This document shows, in pieces, positions 1 to 6,886 of a DNA stretch of 12,352 bases; positions within the stretch are counted from its first letter, which is position 1; each line of letters begins with the position of its first letter. A model generated the notes under the pieces. It saw only the letters and a list, made by a program, of their open reading frames with translations. It was not told the origin of the DNA and made no database searches. Location of the stretch: assembly GCA_023427845.1 (NCBI GenBank), contig JAEYZX010000048.1, forward strand, positions 1-12,352, in the 5' to 3' direction. This DNA comes from Bacteroidota bacterium. Its GTDB lineage: Bacteria; Bacteroidota; Bacteroidia; Flavobacteriales; Flavobacteriaceae. Position numbers and translations under genes: made by a program.

Positions 1-1641
1 CTGGCAAGGATTGTGCAGGAACGCGGAATCCATAAAACCAAACTCGGCACCATCGTACTTACGTGCGCCGCCGCCGACGATATCACGGCATGGTGCATCC
101 TGGCAACAGTTATTGCAATTGTAAACGCAGGCTCGTTTGGAAGTTTATTATATATTATTGCCCTTGCAATTGGATATGTTTTCCTGATGCTGAAAGTGGT
201 GCGGCCGTTCCTTGCACGGGTCGGAGAGTTGAAAAATTCGCGCGAAAGCCTTAACAAATCGGTTGTTGCCATATTTCTTCTGACACTTATCATTTCGGCA
301 TATTTAACGGAAGTCATCGGAATCCATGCATTGTTTGGCGCATTTATGGCCGGCGCGATCATGCCTGCCAACATCAATTTCAGAAGCATTCTCATCGAAA
401 AAGTGGAAGATGTTTCGGTAATCGTGCTGCTTCCGTTATTCTTTGTCTTTACCGGATTGCGCACCAAAATCGGATTGATCGACACTGCCGAATTATGGCA
501 AATCGCGGGTGTTGTGATCGTTGTTGCCGTCGTCGGGAAATTTGTAGGAAGCGCACTCGCCGCAAAGTATGTCGGACAAACATGGCGCGACAGCCTGACC
601 ATCGGGGCGCTGATGAATACACGCGGATTGATGGAGCTTATTGTGCTCAACATCGGAAAGGACCTTGGCGTGTTGGACGACCGTATTTTCGCGATATTGG
701 TCATCATGGCATTAGTGACCACGTTCATGACCGGGCCTGCATTGGATTTGATTAATTGGGCGTTTAAGAAAAGGGAAGTTGTTGCGCAAAATCCTTCTGA
801 TCGCAGGCAATTTAAAGTGCTTTTTCCGTTCGATGACGCCGATCGTGGGAAAGCTTTGCTCCACCTAGCAAACAGCCTTGTAAAGAAAGAGCCTTCGGGA
901 GCGGTCACCGCGCTGCATCTGACAATGAGTGCCGAGCTGCATACGTTCGACCTCGAACAACAGGAAAAGAAAACATTTGCACCAATAATTCGCGAGTCGG
1001 AAGATTTGGGTCAGAAAGTAAATACGATGTTCAAGGCATCGATCGACATTGATTCTGATATTGTCGAAATTGCAAATAAGGGCGAGTATGATCTTCTGTT
1101 AATAGGTCTTGGACAATCCATATTCGAAGGAACGCTTCTGGGGAAAGTCCTTGGATTTACGACAAGAATCATAAATCCTGACCGGCTTATCGACAAATTT
1201 ACCGGTAAGGAAGGATTGTTCGAAAACTCACCGTTTGACGAGCGCACCCGCCAAATTATTGCAAAAGCTAAGATGCCGGTCGCGATTTTAATCGACAAAA
1301 ACTTTCATACTCCACAACGTGCGTTTATTCCGTTGTTCAGCGTTGAAGATACTTTCCTGATTACTTATGCAAAAAGGTTGGTGACAAACAACGGTTCGCA
1401 AATTACTTTTGTGGATCCGAACGTTATAGTCGCTGAAAATTCCGAAATTGCGGCTTCAATCGGCCGGCTCGACAGTCAGTTTCCAAACTGCGTCACAATG
1501 ATGGAAGAACGAATAATGAAGAGGGAATTTCTCGAGCAGCAGGATATTATGATCGTGAGCCTTGAAAGCTGGAAAAAACTCATCGATACGCAAAGTGTCT
1601 GGCTTAACAGCACACCGTCGGTATTGATTATAAAACCTTAA
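1..1641 (+). CDS. CPA2-family cation:proton antiporter, 5'-truncated by window edge
   Basis: This is an inner-membrane monovalent cation/H+ antiporter; 546 codons are visible and the start lies upstream of the window. The frame is open from base 1 (LARIVQERGIHKT...), so the GTG at 13 is internal and not the start. Numbering from base 1, hydrophobic helices run to about residue 255. Family hallmarks are the paired aspartates D26-D27 in AAADDITAW (the CPA2 ion-binding pair), K180 in a VVGKFVGS segment, and the MNTRGLMEL signature at about 205-213. After the membrane part, residues 270-395 (VLFPFDDADRGKALLHLANSL..., ending in a LLLIGLGQS strand) resemble a universal-stress-protein fold. Residues 420-546 look like a second, degenerate copy. 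Such cytoplasmic tails are common in Bacteroidota CPA2 proteins and may be regulatory. The ion (Na+ or K+) cannot be told from sequence. The SMR gene follows after 1 nt, so the two are probably co-transcribed. Confidence 0.93.
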   Translation: MARIVQERGIHKTKLGTIVLTCAAADDITAWCILATVIAIVNAGSFGSLLYIIALAIGYVFLMLKVVRPFLARVGELKNSRESLNKSVVAIFLLTLIISAYLTEVIGIHALFGAFMAGAIMPANINFRSILIEKVEDVSVIVLLPLFFVFTGLRTKIGLIDTAELWQIAGVVIVVAVVGKFVGSALAAKYVGQTWRDSLTIGALMNTRGLMELIVLNIGKDLGVLDDRIFAILVIMALVTTFMTGPALDLINWAFKKREVVAQNPSDRRQFKVLFPFDDADRGKALLHLANSLVKKEPSGAVTALHLTMSAELHTFDLEQQEKKTFAPIIRESEDLGQKVNTMFKASIDIDSDIVEIANKGEYDLLLIGLGQSIFEGTLLGKVLGFTTRIINPDRLIDKFTGKEGLFENSPFDERTRQIIAKAKMPVAILIDKNFHTPQRAFIPLFSVEDTFLITYAKRLVTNNGSQITFVDPNVIVAENSEIAASIGRLDSQFPNCVTMMEERIMKREFLEQQDIMIVSLESWKKLIDTQSVWLNSTPSVLIIKP

Positions 1642-1642
1642 T

Positions 1643-1972
1643 ATGAATTGGATACTGTTGGTAATTGCCGGACTTTTTGAAGTCGGTTTTGCATCTTGTC
1701 TCGGAAAGGCTAAAGAAACCACAGGAAGTACATCGGTATGGTGGATGGCCGGATTTTTCGTGTGTTTGTCAATCAGCATGTTTTTACTGTACAAAGCTAC
1801 CCAGGAATTGCCGATTGGGACGGCTTATGCGGTGTGGACGGGAATTGGTGCCGTTGGGACCGTTTTGGTAGGCATATTCTTTTTTAAGGAACCGGCGACA
1901 TTCTGGAGAATATTTTTTCTCACGACGTTGATTGCCTCGATAATCGGATTGAAATTCGTAACGGCCGATTAA
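1643..1972 (+). CDS. SMR-family transporter, Gdx/SugE-like
   Basis: This is a 109-aa protein with four transmembrane helices, the usual size for small multidrug resistance proteins, which act as antiparallel dimers exchanging a cationic substrate for protons. The essential helix-1 glutamate is E13 in AGLFEVGFA. The segment PIGTAYAVWTGIGA (57-70, with Y62 and W65) followed by FFFKEP is typical of the SugE/Gdx branch (guanidinium exporters) rather than the EmrE branch. One departure: characterised Gdx proteins, from memory, carry a tryptophan three residues after the glutamate, and here it is F16, followed by SCLGKAKE. Substrate is therefore uncertain. The ATG lies 1 nt after the antiporter stop, with no Shine-Dalgarno and no room for a guanidine riboswitch, which suggests translation as the second cistron. 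Its TAA overlaps the stop codon of the convergent DUF5686 gene. Confidence 0.9.
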   Translation: MNWILLVIAGLFEVGFASCLGKAKETTGSTSVWWMAGFFVCLSISMFLLYKATQELPIGTAYAVWTGIGAVGTVLVGIFFFKEPATFWRIFFLTTLIASIIGLKFVTAD

Positions 1973-4428
1973 AATCCGAGGTTCAATATAAAACTCAGCT
2001 TTAGTGCCAAATTATCCTCGAATTGGGATAGCTGGTTTGGTCCGTATCGGTAAAAACCCGAGAGTCCGAAGCCTTTAAAAATCTGGTTCAATTCCAGTCC
2101 CGATTCAAAATAACCGTCTTCCAAAGTTTTGTAATCAATCCCGATATGCTGCTCCCGATGATCCATTGTTCCCCACGCCATTCTGGTTACAAATACCAAA
2201 GAAGGCCTGACTTTTCGAACGATCTTTATTCGTTTCAACCCGTGTTTTAGCTGAAGAAAAACATATTTGCTTGAAAAGAATTCGTTGAAATACATTGTTT
2301 CAAAACTATTTTTTCCGGCAAACGTGATTCGTTGCAGAAGACGGTCTTTTGTAAGATTGTTTGGCGAGGTATTGTACAAATGCGTTAGTGGAATATCGCC
2401 ATACGCGTAGCCGGCTTCCATCACAAGCGCGCTTTTTTGGCCGTTGATGTACTTCTTTTCATACTCGGCGCGGACGTCAAGTTTACCGAACTCAAAATCA
2501 TTTTCGAGCAGATCCGGAATCGCCTGGGTAAATTGGAAAGTGAATTTGGGAAAACGCTTTTCCGATTCGATTCGGCCTACAGGTGTCTGCATATAATCAC
2601 TGAACGGATTCCACTGCAGCGAAACCATTGCAGTTGTCATGTGAAATATGCGATACGGATCCTCATCTGCTATAAACAGATAATTAAATTTAGGTTCGAT
2701 CCTGCTGTATTGCAACTGCCAGATGCTTTCGGTTTTTGGGACTAATTTAGTCTCGATATACCCGCGCCACGATACATGATTATAGAACGTGCTAACGTTA
2801 ATGGGCCGCGGATCATATAATTTGAATACGCGTTTGTCAATTGCGAATGTGGTGCTTGCAATTTCACGAACATCGTCGGTATAAGCCATACCAATCCACG
2901 TATTTGAAAATCTTCCCAATCGCGCTGCTGCACCGAGGTTGTATTTAAAATTTCCGTCTTTTGTTCCATATGCCGAATATCCTTCAATTCGGTATTTTCG
3001 TGAAAATTGTTCATTTGTGATTCCGCCAAACCCAAGCCTGAAACCTTCGTAATTGTTGTAGCTAAGTAAGTAGCGTAAATCAACATCAAACGGGCCGAGC
3101 GGAACATAGCCGTTGATGAGTTTCCGGCCAACGAACAACTTCTTTTCTACACGTTGCCGTTTCACGATGCTGTCCAGCTTAATATAGGTGTTGGCGCTTC
3201 GCAAATCTGATCCCTGCCGATACTGCTTCCAAAACGATTCTTCCTGTGTTGGCGCGCTATCTTCAATTTCTGTTGCGATAGCGGGTTTTAATATATTGAC
3301 CGGAATATTATATTCGATATCAAAAAAACGCGATTCTGAAAGTAAGTATGTAAAATCGGATGCTTGCTGTTTTCGTGCGGTAATCGCGTCAAAATCGGTT
3401 TCAAAGCGCAAGGTCTCGCCAAATATCCTGATATCGGCGTCGTTGGTGCCTTTTGTTATCCGGAGTTTTTTACCAACGGGAAACCAAATTCCGTGTTCCC
3501 GAACAAATTCATATTCGTGCGTAGCCGAAATGTCGAGGAGTCCGCGTGTTCGGAAAATCGCTTTTGCGATACCATTGGTTTCCGAATCGATGTAGAGCAA
3601 ACCCTGAAGATTCGTTTTTCTATTCTTTCGTTTCGATTTAAAGTAAATGATTTGCACGGGTCGCCCGCCGAGTTGGATACTGCCCAGCACAGAATAATTG
3701 TAGACCGAAAATGCATTTTCAGCCAGCGGACTGTTGTATGTTGTTTCGAACAGTTCGTAGGTATTGCCGTATACCGAAAACGATTGGAGGTGCAATGCAA
3801 GAAGTTCATAGACCGGTTGTTTAAATCCCGACATTTTAATACCCGACACGATTTCTTTAAAATTAGTGCCGTCGAATTTAAATTCTGATGTGACCTCGGT
3901 CTGGAACAGATGTTGTTTTTGGATCAGTTTTTTGAATTTGAAATCGGCCGAATCGATTTTTGTCACGGTTTTTCCGAATCGGCGCACGTATGATGTATCA
4001 ATGTTTCCCCGAATTGAGTCGGCGTTGGCCGATACGATCAGTTTATTATACGACTTGAATCTAAAACTTTGGAGTTGCTGCCGTGGATCGTTGTTTTTCC
4101 GCAAAGCGATTGTACGGCGGATAATCGCGTGGGCCGAATCTTGTTCTTTATAGGTTGTATCAACGCTGAGGTATATTTTATAATAGCGTTTTACAATCGC
4201 GATATTTTGCGGTATGAATCCATTGTAGGAAACCTTTAACTCCGGGTTTGCAATATCGTATTTGATTGTGAACCGGCCATCGGCATCGGTAAGTGATTCA
4301 ATTCCGCTTACCGATATTTTGGCAAAAGGCAATGCCCTGTTTGTTGCAGCATTTCTGACAACGCCGCTTACGGTCTGCGCGTTGACAGTTACCGTCAATA
4401 GAAAAAGCAACAGGGAAAGGTGCTTCAT
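1969..4428 (-). CDS. DUF5686 / CarboxypepD-regulatory-like outer-membrane protein
   Basis: This 819-aa protein has a clear signal peptide: MKHLSLLLFLLTVTVNA, with likely cleavage before QTV. Residues about 19-90 (VSGVVRNAATNRALPFAKISVSG...TDADGRFTI) form a carboxypeptidase-regulatory-like beta-sandwich, a domain common at the N-terminus of Bacteroidota outer-membrane proteins. The rest matches the DUF5686 family by length and character. It has many alternating aromatic/polar strands and ends in LALKLSFILNLGF with a terminal phenylalanine, as expected for a beta-signal recognised by the BAM machinery. I infer an outer-membrane barrel of unknown function. The start is fixed by the signal peptide. 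The ATG lies about 25 nt beyond the frr terminator T-tract, so it needs its own promoter or read-through; I could not identify a convincing promoter. Its stop shares TTAA with the convergent SMR gene. Confidence 0.88.
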   Translation of the reverse strand: MKHLSLLLFLLTVTVNAQTVSGVVRNAATNRALPFAKISVSGIESLTDADGRFTIKYDIANPELKVSYNGFIPQNIAIVKRYYKIYLSVDTTYKEQDSAHAIIRRTIALRKNNDPRQQLQSFRFKSYNKLIVSANADSIRGNIDTSYVRRFGKTVTKIDSADFKFKKLIQKQHLFQTEVTSEFKFDGTNFKEIVSGIKMSGFKQPVYELLALHLQSFSVYGNTYELFETTYNSPLAENAFSVYNYSVLGSIQLGGRPVQIIYFKSKRKNRKTNLQGLLYIDSETNGIAKAIFRTRGLLDISATHEYEFVREHGIWFPVGKKLRITKGTNDADIRIFGETLRFETDFDAITARKQQASDFTYLLSESRFFDIEYNIPVNILKPAIATEIEDSAPTQEESFWKQYRQGSDLRSANTYIKLDSIVKRQRVEKKLFVGRKLINGYVPLGPFDVDLRYLLSYNNYEGFRLGFGGITNEQFSRKYRIEGYSAYGTKDGNFKYNLGAAARLGRFSNTWIGMAYTDDVREIASTTFAIDKRVFKLYDPRPINVSTFYNHVSWRGYIETKLVPKTESIWQLQYSRIEPKFNYLFIADEDPYRIFHMTTAMVSLQWNPFSDYMQTPVGRIESEKRFPKFTFQFTQAIPDLLENDFEFGKLDVRAEYEKKYINGQKSALVMEAGYAYGDIPLTHLYNTSPNNLTKDRLLQRITFAGKNSFETMYFNEFFSSKYVFLQLKHGLKRIKIVRKVRPSLVFVTRMAWGTMDHREQHIGIDYKTLEDGYFESGLELNQIFKGFGLSGFYRYGPNQLSQFEDNLALKLSFILNLGF

Positions 4429-4452
4429 AGGGAAAGCATTAGGCGTGAAGGT

Positions 4453-4484
4453 TAAACAAACAAAAGTCCGCCTGCGGCGGACTT
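4453..4484 (-). terminator. Rho-independent terminator of frr
   Basis: On the minus strand, 5 nt after the frr stop codon, AAGTCCGCC and GGCGGACTT form a perfect 9-bp GC-rich stem closed by a 3-nt loop (4464-4484). The RNA then continues as TTGTTTGTTT (4463-4453), and together with the stem end this gives a U-rich tail. The plus-strand side has no T-tract, so it should act only on minus-strand transcription. It ends the pyrH-frr unit just before the DUF5686 gene. Confidence 0.85.
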
Positions 4485-4489
4485 GAGTA

Positions 4490-5053
4490 TTATACTTTCA
4501 TGATTTCGGCTTCCTTTACCGCCAGGATTTCGTCGACTTTCCTGATATAGCTGTTCGTAAGATTCTGGACCTGGTCTTCGGCAACTTTGCATGCATCTTC
4601 CGAAGTGCCTTCTTTTTCGAGTTTCTTGATTTCGGTATTGGCATCTTTTCGCGCGTTTCGGATACCGATTTTTGCATCTTCGGCTTCGGCTTTTGCCTGT
4701 TTGGCAAGGTCGCGGCGTCGTTCTTCGGTCAGTGGCGGCACGCTGATGATGATGTTGTCGCCGTTGTTCATCGGGTTGAATCCGATGTTGGCCACCTGTA
4801 TCGCTTTTTCGATCGGATGCAGCATGTTCTTTTCCCATGGCTGGATCGTGATCGTTCGCGCATCGGGAACATTGATGTTGGCTACCTGCGAAATTGGTGT
4901 GGCCGCTCCGTAGTAATCGACGAATACGCTTCCGAGCATTGCCGGACTTGCTTTTCCTGCCCGGATGTTCAGGAATTCCTTTTCAAGATGCGCGATGGAA
5001 CCTTCCATCGACTCCTGTGTGCTTTCGAGTATAAAATCAATTTCTTCAGTCAT
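4490..5053 (-). CDS. frr: Ribosome recycling factor
   Basis: RRF, together with EF-G, splits the post-termination ribosome in the cytoplasm. The protein is 187 aa, the usual family length (about 185). Recognisable segments are the N-terminal helix with FLNIRAGKASPAML (27-40), the domain II segment VDYYGAATPISQVANI (45-60), QPWEKNMLHPIEKAI (71-85), the GDNIIISVPPLTEERRRDL block (98-116) and the helix IRNARKDAN (131-139), which carries the conserved arginine of domain I. The ATG at 5053 gives the canonical N-terminus. It lies downstream of pyrH on the same strand, the usual pairing, but the 168-nt spacer is long and holds the palindromic element at 5124-5220. No promoter was recognised in that spacer, so read-through from pyrH is likely. 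A strong terminator follows the stop. Confidence 0.97.
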   Translation of the reverse strand: MTEEIDFILESTQESMEGSIAHLEKEFLNIRAGKASPAMLGSVFVDYYGAATPISQVANINVPDARTITIQPWEKNMLHPIEKAIQVANIGFNPMNNGDNIIISVPPLTEERRRDLAKQAKAEAEDAKIGIRNARKDANTEIKKLEKEGTSEDACKVAEDQVQNLTNSYIRKVDEILAVKEAEIMKV

Positions 5054-5123
5054 TGTACTATTTTTTAGCGTTGATCAGCGTTGGCCGATTCTTTAAAAAA
5101 TTATCCTTGTTTGGTTGATGCCC

Positions 5124-5220
5124 TAGCCCCGGTTGAAGCCGATATCCTTTTTGTGAGATACTGAACCCAGGTTCAGGATGAACAAAAAGATAAAGGCGGA
5201 AGACGGGATCAAGCTCCTGA
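5124..5220 (-). repeat. Dispersed palindromic element, copy A (pyrH 3' side)
   Basis: On the minus strand, starting 1 nt after the pyrH stop, the element begins TCAGGAGCTTGATCCCG and ends AACCGGGGCTA. Inside, TATCTTTTTGT and ACAAAAAGGATA pair with one bulged C, and outer segments (AGC..CCCG with CGGG.GCT; GCC with GGC) pair further, so most of it can fold into one long hairpin. The apex has its own 7-bp stem, CTGAACC / GGTTCAG (5161-5176). The same arms recur at 9795-9881 with a different apex. It is transcribed in sense with pyrH. It could be a 3'-UTR structure or an inserted REP-like repeat. I do not match it to a named RNA family. Confidence 0.7.
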
Positions 5221-5221
5221 T

Positions 5222-5929
5222 TTAAGCGCTTACCAAAGTTCCGATGTTTTCACCCTGGCAGATCCGTAATAGGTTGTCTGCTTTGTTCATGTCAAAAACG
5301 ACGATCGGCAGCCTGTTTTCCTGGCTGAGTGTGAAAGCGGTCGTATCCATTACGTTGAGGCCTTTTTTGAGCACGTCGTCGAATGAGATAAAATCAAATT
5401 TTTTCGCGGTTGGATCTTTCTCCGGATCGGCGGTATAAATGCCATCTACGCGCGTACCTTTCAGGATCACATCGGCATGGATTTCGACTCCACGTAAAAC
5501 CGCAGCGGTATCGGTCGTGAAATATGGGTTTCCGGTTCCCGCGCCAAAAATCACGATTCGTCCTTTTTCAAGGTGGCGCACCGCACGTCTTTTGATATAC
5601 GGTTCGGCGATCGCTTCGATTTTAAGCGCTGTCTGTAAACGCGTGAGCATTCCCTGGTCTTCAAGAGCGCCCTGGAGTGCCATTCCGTTGATTACCGTTG
5701 CGAGCATTCCCATGTAATCGCCTTGTACGCGGTCCATTCCGTTGCTGGCACCTGAAACGCCCCGGAAGATATTTCCACCACCGATCACGATTGCGATCTG
5801 TACGCCTTGCTCGTGTATTTTTTTTATGTCGGCTGCATATGCGGCCAGCCTGGCTGGATCGATGCCATACTGCCTGTCGCCCATCAATGCCTCCCCGCTT
5901 AATTTAAGCAGGATTCTTTTGTATTTCAT
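5222..5929 (-). CDS. pyrH: UMP kinase
   Basis: PyrH phosphorylates UMP to UDP with ATP in the cytoplasm, the gateway to UTP and CTP; the bacterial enzyme is a hexamer of the amino-acid kinase fold. From the ATG at 5929 the protein is 235 aa, the family norm. Motifs are KLSGEAL (9-15, ATP site), VIGGGNIFRG (48-57), DYMGMLAT (71-78), the GTGNPYFTTDTAA loop (131-143), KGTRVDGIYTADP (157-169) and MDTTA (194-198). The frame stays open upstream to another ATG at 6049, which would add 40 residues. That extension has no family similarity and lies upstream of the probable promoter at 5969-5995, so I reject it. The gene diverges from the thioredoxin-like gene and leads into frr. Confidence 0.97.
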   Translation of the reverse strand: MKYKRILLKLSGEALMGDRQYGIDPARLAAYAADIKKIHEQGVQIAIVIGGGNIFRGVSGASNGMDRVQGDYMGMLATVINGMALQGALEDQGMLTRLQTALKIEAIAEPYIKRRAVRHLEKGRIVIFGAGTGNPYFTTDTAAVLRGVEIHADVILKGTRVDGIYTADPEKDPTAKKFDFISFDDVLKKGLNVMDTTAFTLSQENRLPIVVFDMNKADNLLRICQGENIGTLVSA

Positions 5930-5968
5930 TATGAGTTGTGTTGCATCGGATTTTTGTCCGAAGTTGTG

Positions 5969-5995
5969 CAAATATAGGCATATTCTTTTTTCAAA
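5969..5995 (-). promoter_or_regulatory. Probable pyrH promoter
   Basis: On the minus strand TTTG (5995-5992) is followed after 15 nt by TATATTTG (5976-5969). The second element fits the Bacteroidota -7 consensus TAnnTTTG exactly. The spacer is shorter than the roughly 17-23 nt usually quoted, so the -33 assignment is less certain than the -7. Transcription would start near 5962, giving a leader of about 33 nt that contains a small hairpin, TCGGA / TCCGA (5946-5961). Confidence 0.6.
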
Positions 5996-6081
5996 ACGCG
6001 GATTTATAAAAATGTTAAGGGCTGCATAATGGGCATTAAGGTTCGCCATTTATGTGGTATATTGCGGGATAAACCACAAAG

Positions 6082-6708
6082 ATGATGAAAGTCGCCGTTG
6101 CAAAAAGCCTTGCTCAAAGTTACTCCTATACGCAATATCGGAAGATCATTACGGATTCGCTTTTGGAACACAAAGCGGCAGGTGATGATCACCTTGATGA
6201 GCTTGTGCATTATACGATTTTGAACGAAACGCGGATGAACCGCCTCGACAAAACAATGGTGATTGCGGAGGAGAACATCAAGAAATTATTGAACCTTAAG
6301 AAAAACTACATCTGGCTGGTGATTTCGGAAGGCTGGTGTGGCGATGCAGCGCAAATTCTGCCCATCCTGAACAAAATGGCAGTACTTACTCCGAGTATCG
6401 AAATGCACGTTGTTTTTCGCGATGAGAACGAGGAACTGATGAATTTGTTTTTGACGAACGGCAGCAAGTCGATTCCCAAATTGATTTTACTTGATGCCGA
6501 TACCTTTAATGTATACGGTAGCTGGGGACCTCGTCCGGAAGGCGCGACCAATTTGATCAGGAGTTACAAGGAACAATACGGGGAAATCGACGAAACTGCA
6601 AAAACGGAGCTGCAACTGTGGTACTTGCACGACAAAGGACTGTCGGTTCAGGACGAGATTATCGCGATGATGGAAGATGCGGAGGAGGCGCTGTATGCGA
6701 AGAGATAA
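6082..6708 (+). CDS. Thioredoxin-family protein with WCGD active-site segment
   Basis: This 208-aa protein has no signal peptide and is probably cytoplasmic. Residues 1-75 are a helical N-terminal region (SYTQYRKIITDSLLE..., then LNETRMNRLDKT). A thioredoxin fold follows: strand IWLVISE, the active-site position GWCGDAAQ with the single cysteine C86, strand IEMHVVFRDEN, then SIPKLILLD with the expected cis-proline P132 and a YGSWGPRP segment. The classical CxxC is replaced by CGDA, so ordinary dithiol exchange is not possible. The architecture matches a thioredoxin-like family common in Flavobacteriia; the substrate is unknown to me. Two consecutive ATGs (6082, 6085) are both plausible starts and family similarity begins a few residues later. 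The gene is divergent from pyrH and convergent with truB across a repeat array. No convincing promoter was found. Confidence 0.88.
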   Translation: MMKVAVAKSLAQSYSYTQYRKIITDSLLEHKAAGDDHLDELVHYTILNETRMNRLDKTMVIAEENIKKLLNLKKNYIWLVISEGWCGDAAQILPILNKMAVLTPSIEMHVVFRDENEELMNLFLTNGSKSIPKLILLDADTFNVYGSWGPRPEGATNLIRSYKEQYGEIDETAKTELQLWYLHDKGLSVQDEIIAMMEDAEEALYAKR

Positions 6709-6713
6709 CTATT

Positions 6714-6830
6714 AAAATTCCAAATTTCAAATTTCAAATTCCAAAATCCAAAATCCAAAATCCAAAATCCAAATTCCAAATTTCAAAATCCAAAATCCTG
6801 GAAAAAATTCAAATTTCAAAATCCAAATTC
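6714..6830 (+). repeat. Heptanucleotide tandem array 1 (CAAAWTY)
   Basis: Starting 6 nt after the thioredoxin-like stop codon, eleven consecutive 7-nt units run in strict register from 6721 to 6797, each CAAATTT, CAAATTC or CAAAATC, preceded by a related AAAATTC unit. A 12-nt interruption (CTGGAAAAAATT, 6798-6809) is followed by three more units (6810-6830). Units vary only at positions 5 and 7. It fills the spacer between the convergent thioredoxin-like and truB genes. Confidence 0.95.
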
Positions 6831-6886
6831 CAATTGCAGTAGTTGGGATTTGATATTTGGGATTTGGTGCTTGGTATTTTATTTTT
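6809..6886 (+). terminator. Putative terminator built from inverted repeat arrays
   Basis: CAAATTCCAA (6824-6833) pairs with TTGGGATTTG (6843-6852) around a 9-nt loop, with one G-U pair. After a 3x3 internal loop, 6809-6820 pairs with 6856-6867 over 12 more base pairs, including three G-U pairs. The wobbles favour folding of the plus-strand RNA, and TATTTTATTTTT (6875-6886) follows. This would terminate the thioredoxin-like transcript, and the tail runs into the truB stop codon. The stem is A/U-rich and the T-tract begins 7 nt after the stem, so efficiency is uncertain. Confidence 0.5.
6839..6880 (-). repeat. Heptanucleotide tandem array 2, inverted relative to array 1
   Basis: Read on the plus strand the units are GTAGTTG, GGATTTG, ATATTTG, GGATTTG, GTGCTTG and GTATTTT, an unbroken 7-nt register. 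GGATTTG is close to the reverse complement of the array 1 unit, so arrays 1 and 2 face each other across the thioredoxin-like/truB spacer and can pair. Confidence 0.8.

Noticed and set aside
3364..3888. A 174-codon open frame antisense to the DUF5686 gene
   Set aside because: Its composition is that of an antisense shadow with many Cys/Phe/Arg and no family features; the DUF5686 frame on the other strand explains the region.
4452..4838. A 128-codon open frame overlapping frr on the same strand
   Set aside because: It is an out-of-frame shadow of frr: low-complexity, very rich in Arg, Gln and Ser, with no recognisable domain.
5067..5084. AGCGTTGATC / AGCGTTGG direct repeat upstream of frr as a seventh heptamer array
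   Set aside because: The repeat distance is 10 nt, not 7, and there are only two copies, although it shares CAGCGTT with array 3.
5930..6049. N-terminal extension of pyrH from an ATG at 6049
   Set aside because: The extra 40 residues do not resemble UMP kinases, and the likely promoter -7 element at 5969-5976 lies inside this stretch.
6030..6081. Promoter for the thioredoxin-like gene
   Set aside because: TATATTGC near 6058 does not fit TAnnTTTG and has no TTTG at a suitable distance.
6714..6880. CRISPR array
   Set aside because: The repeats are 7-nt units without spacers of uniform length, and there are no cas genes.
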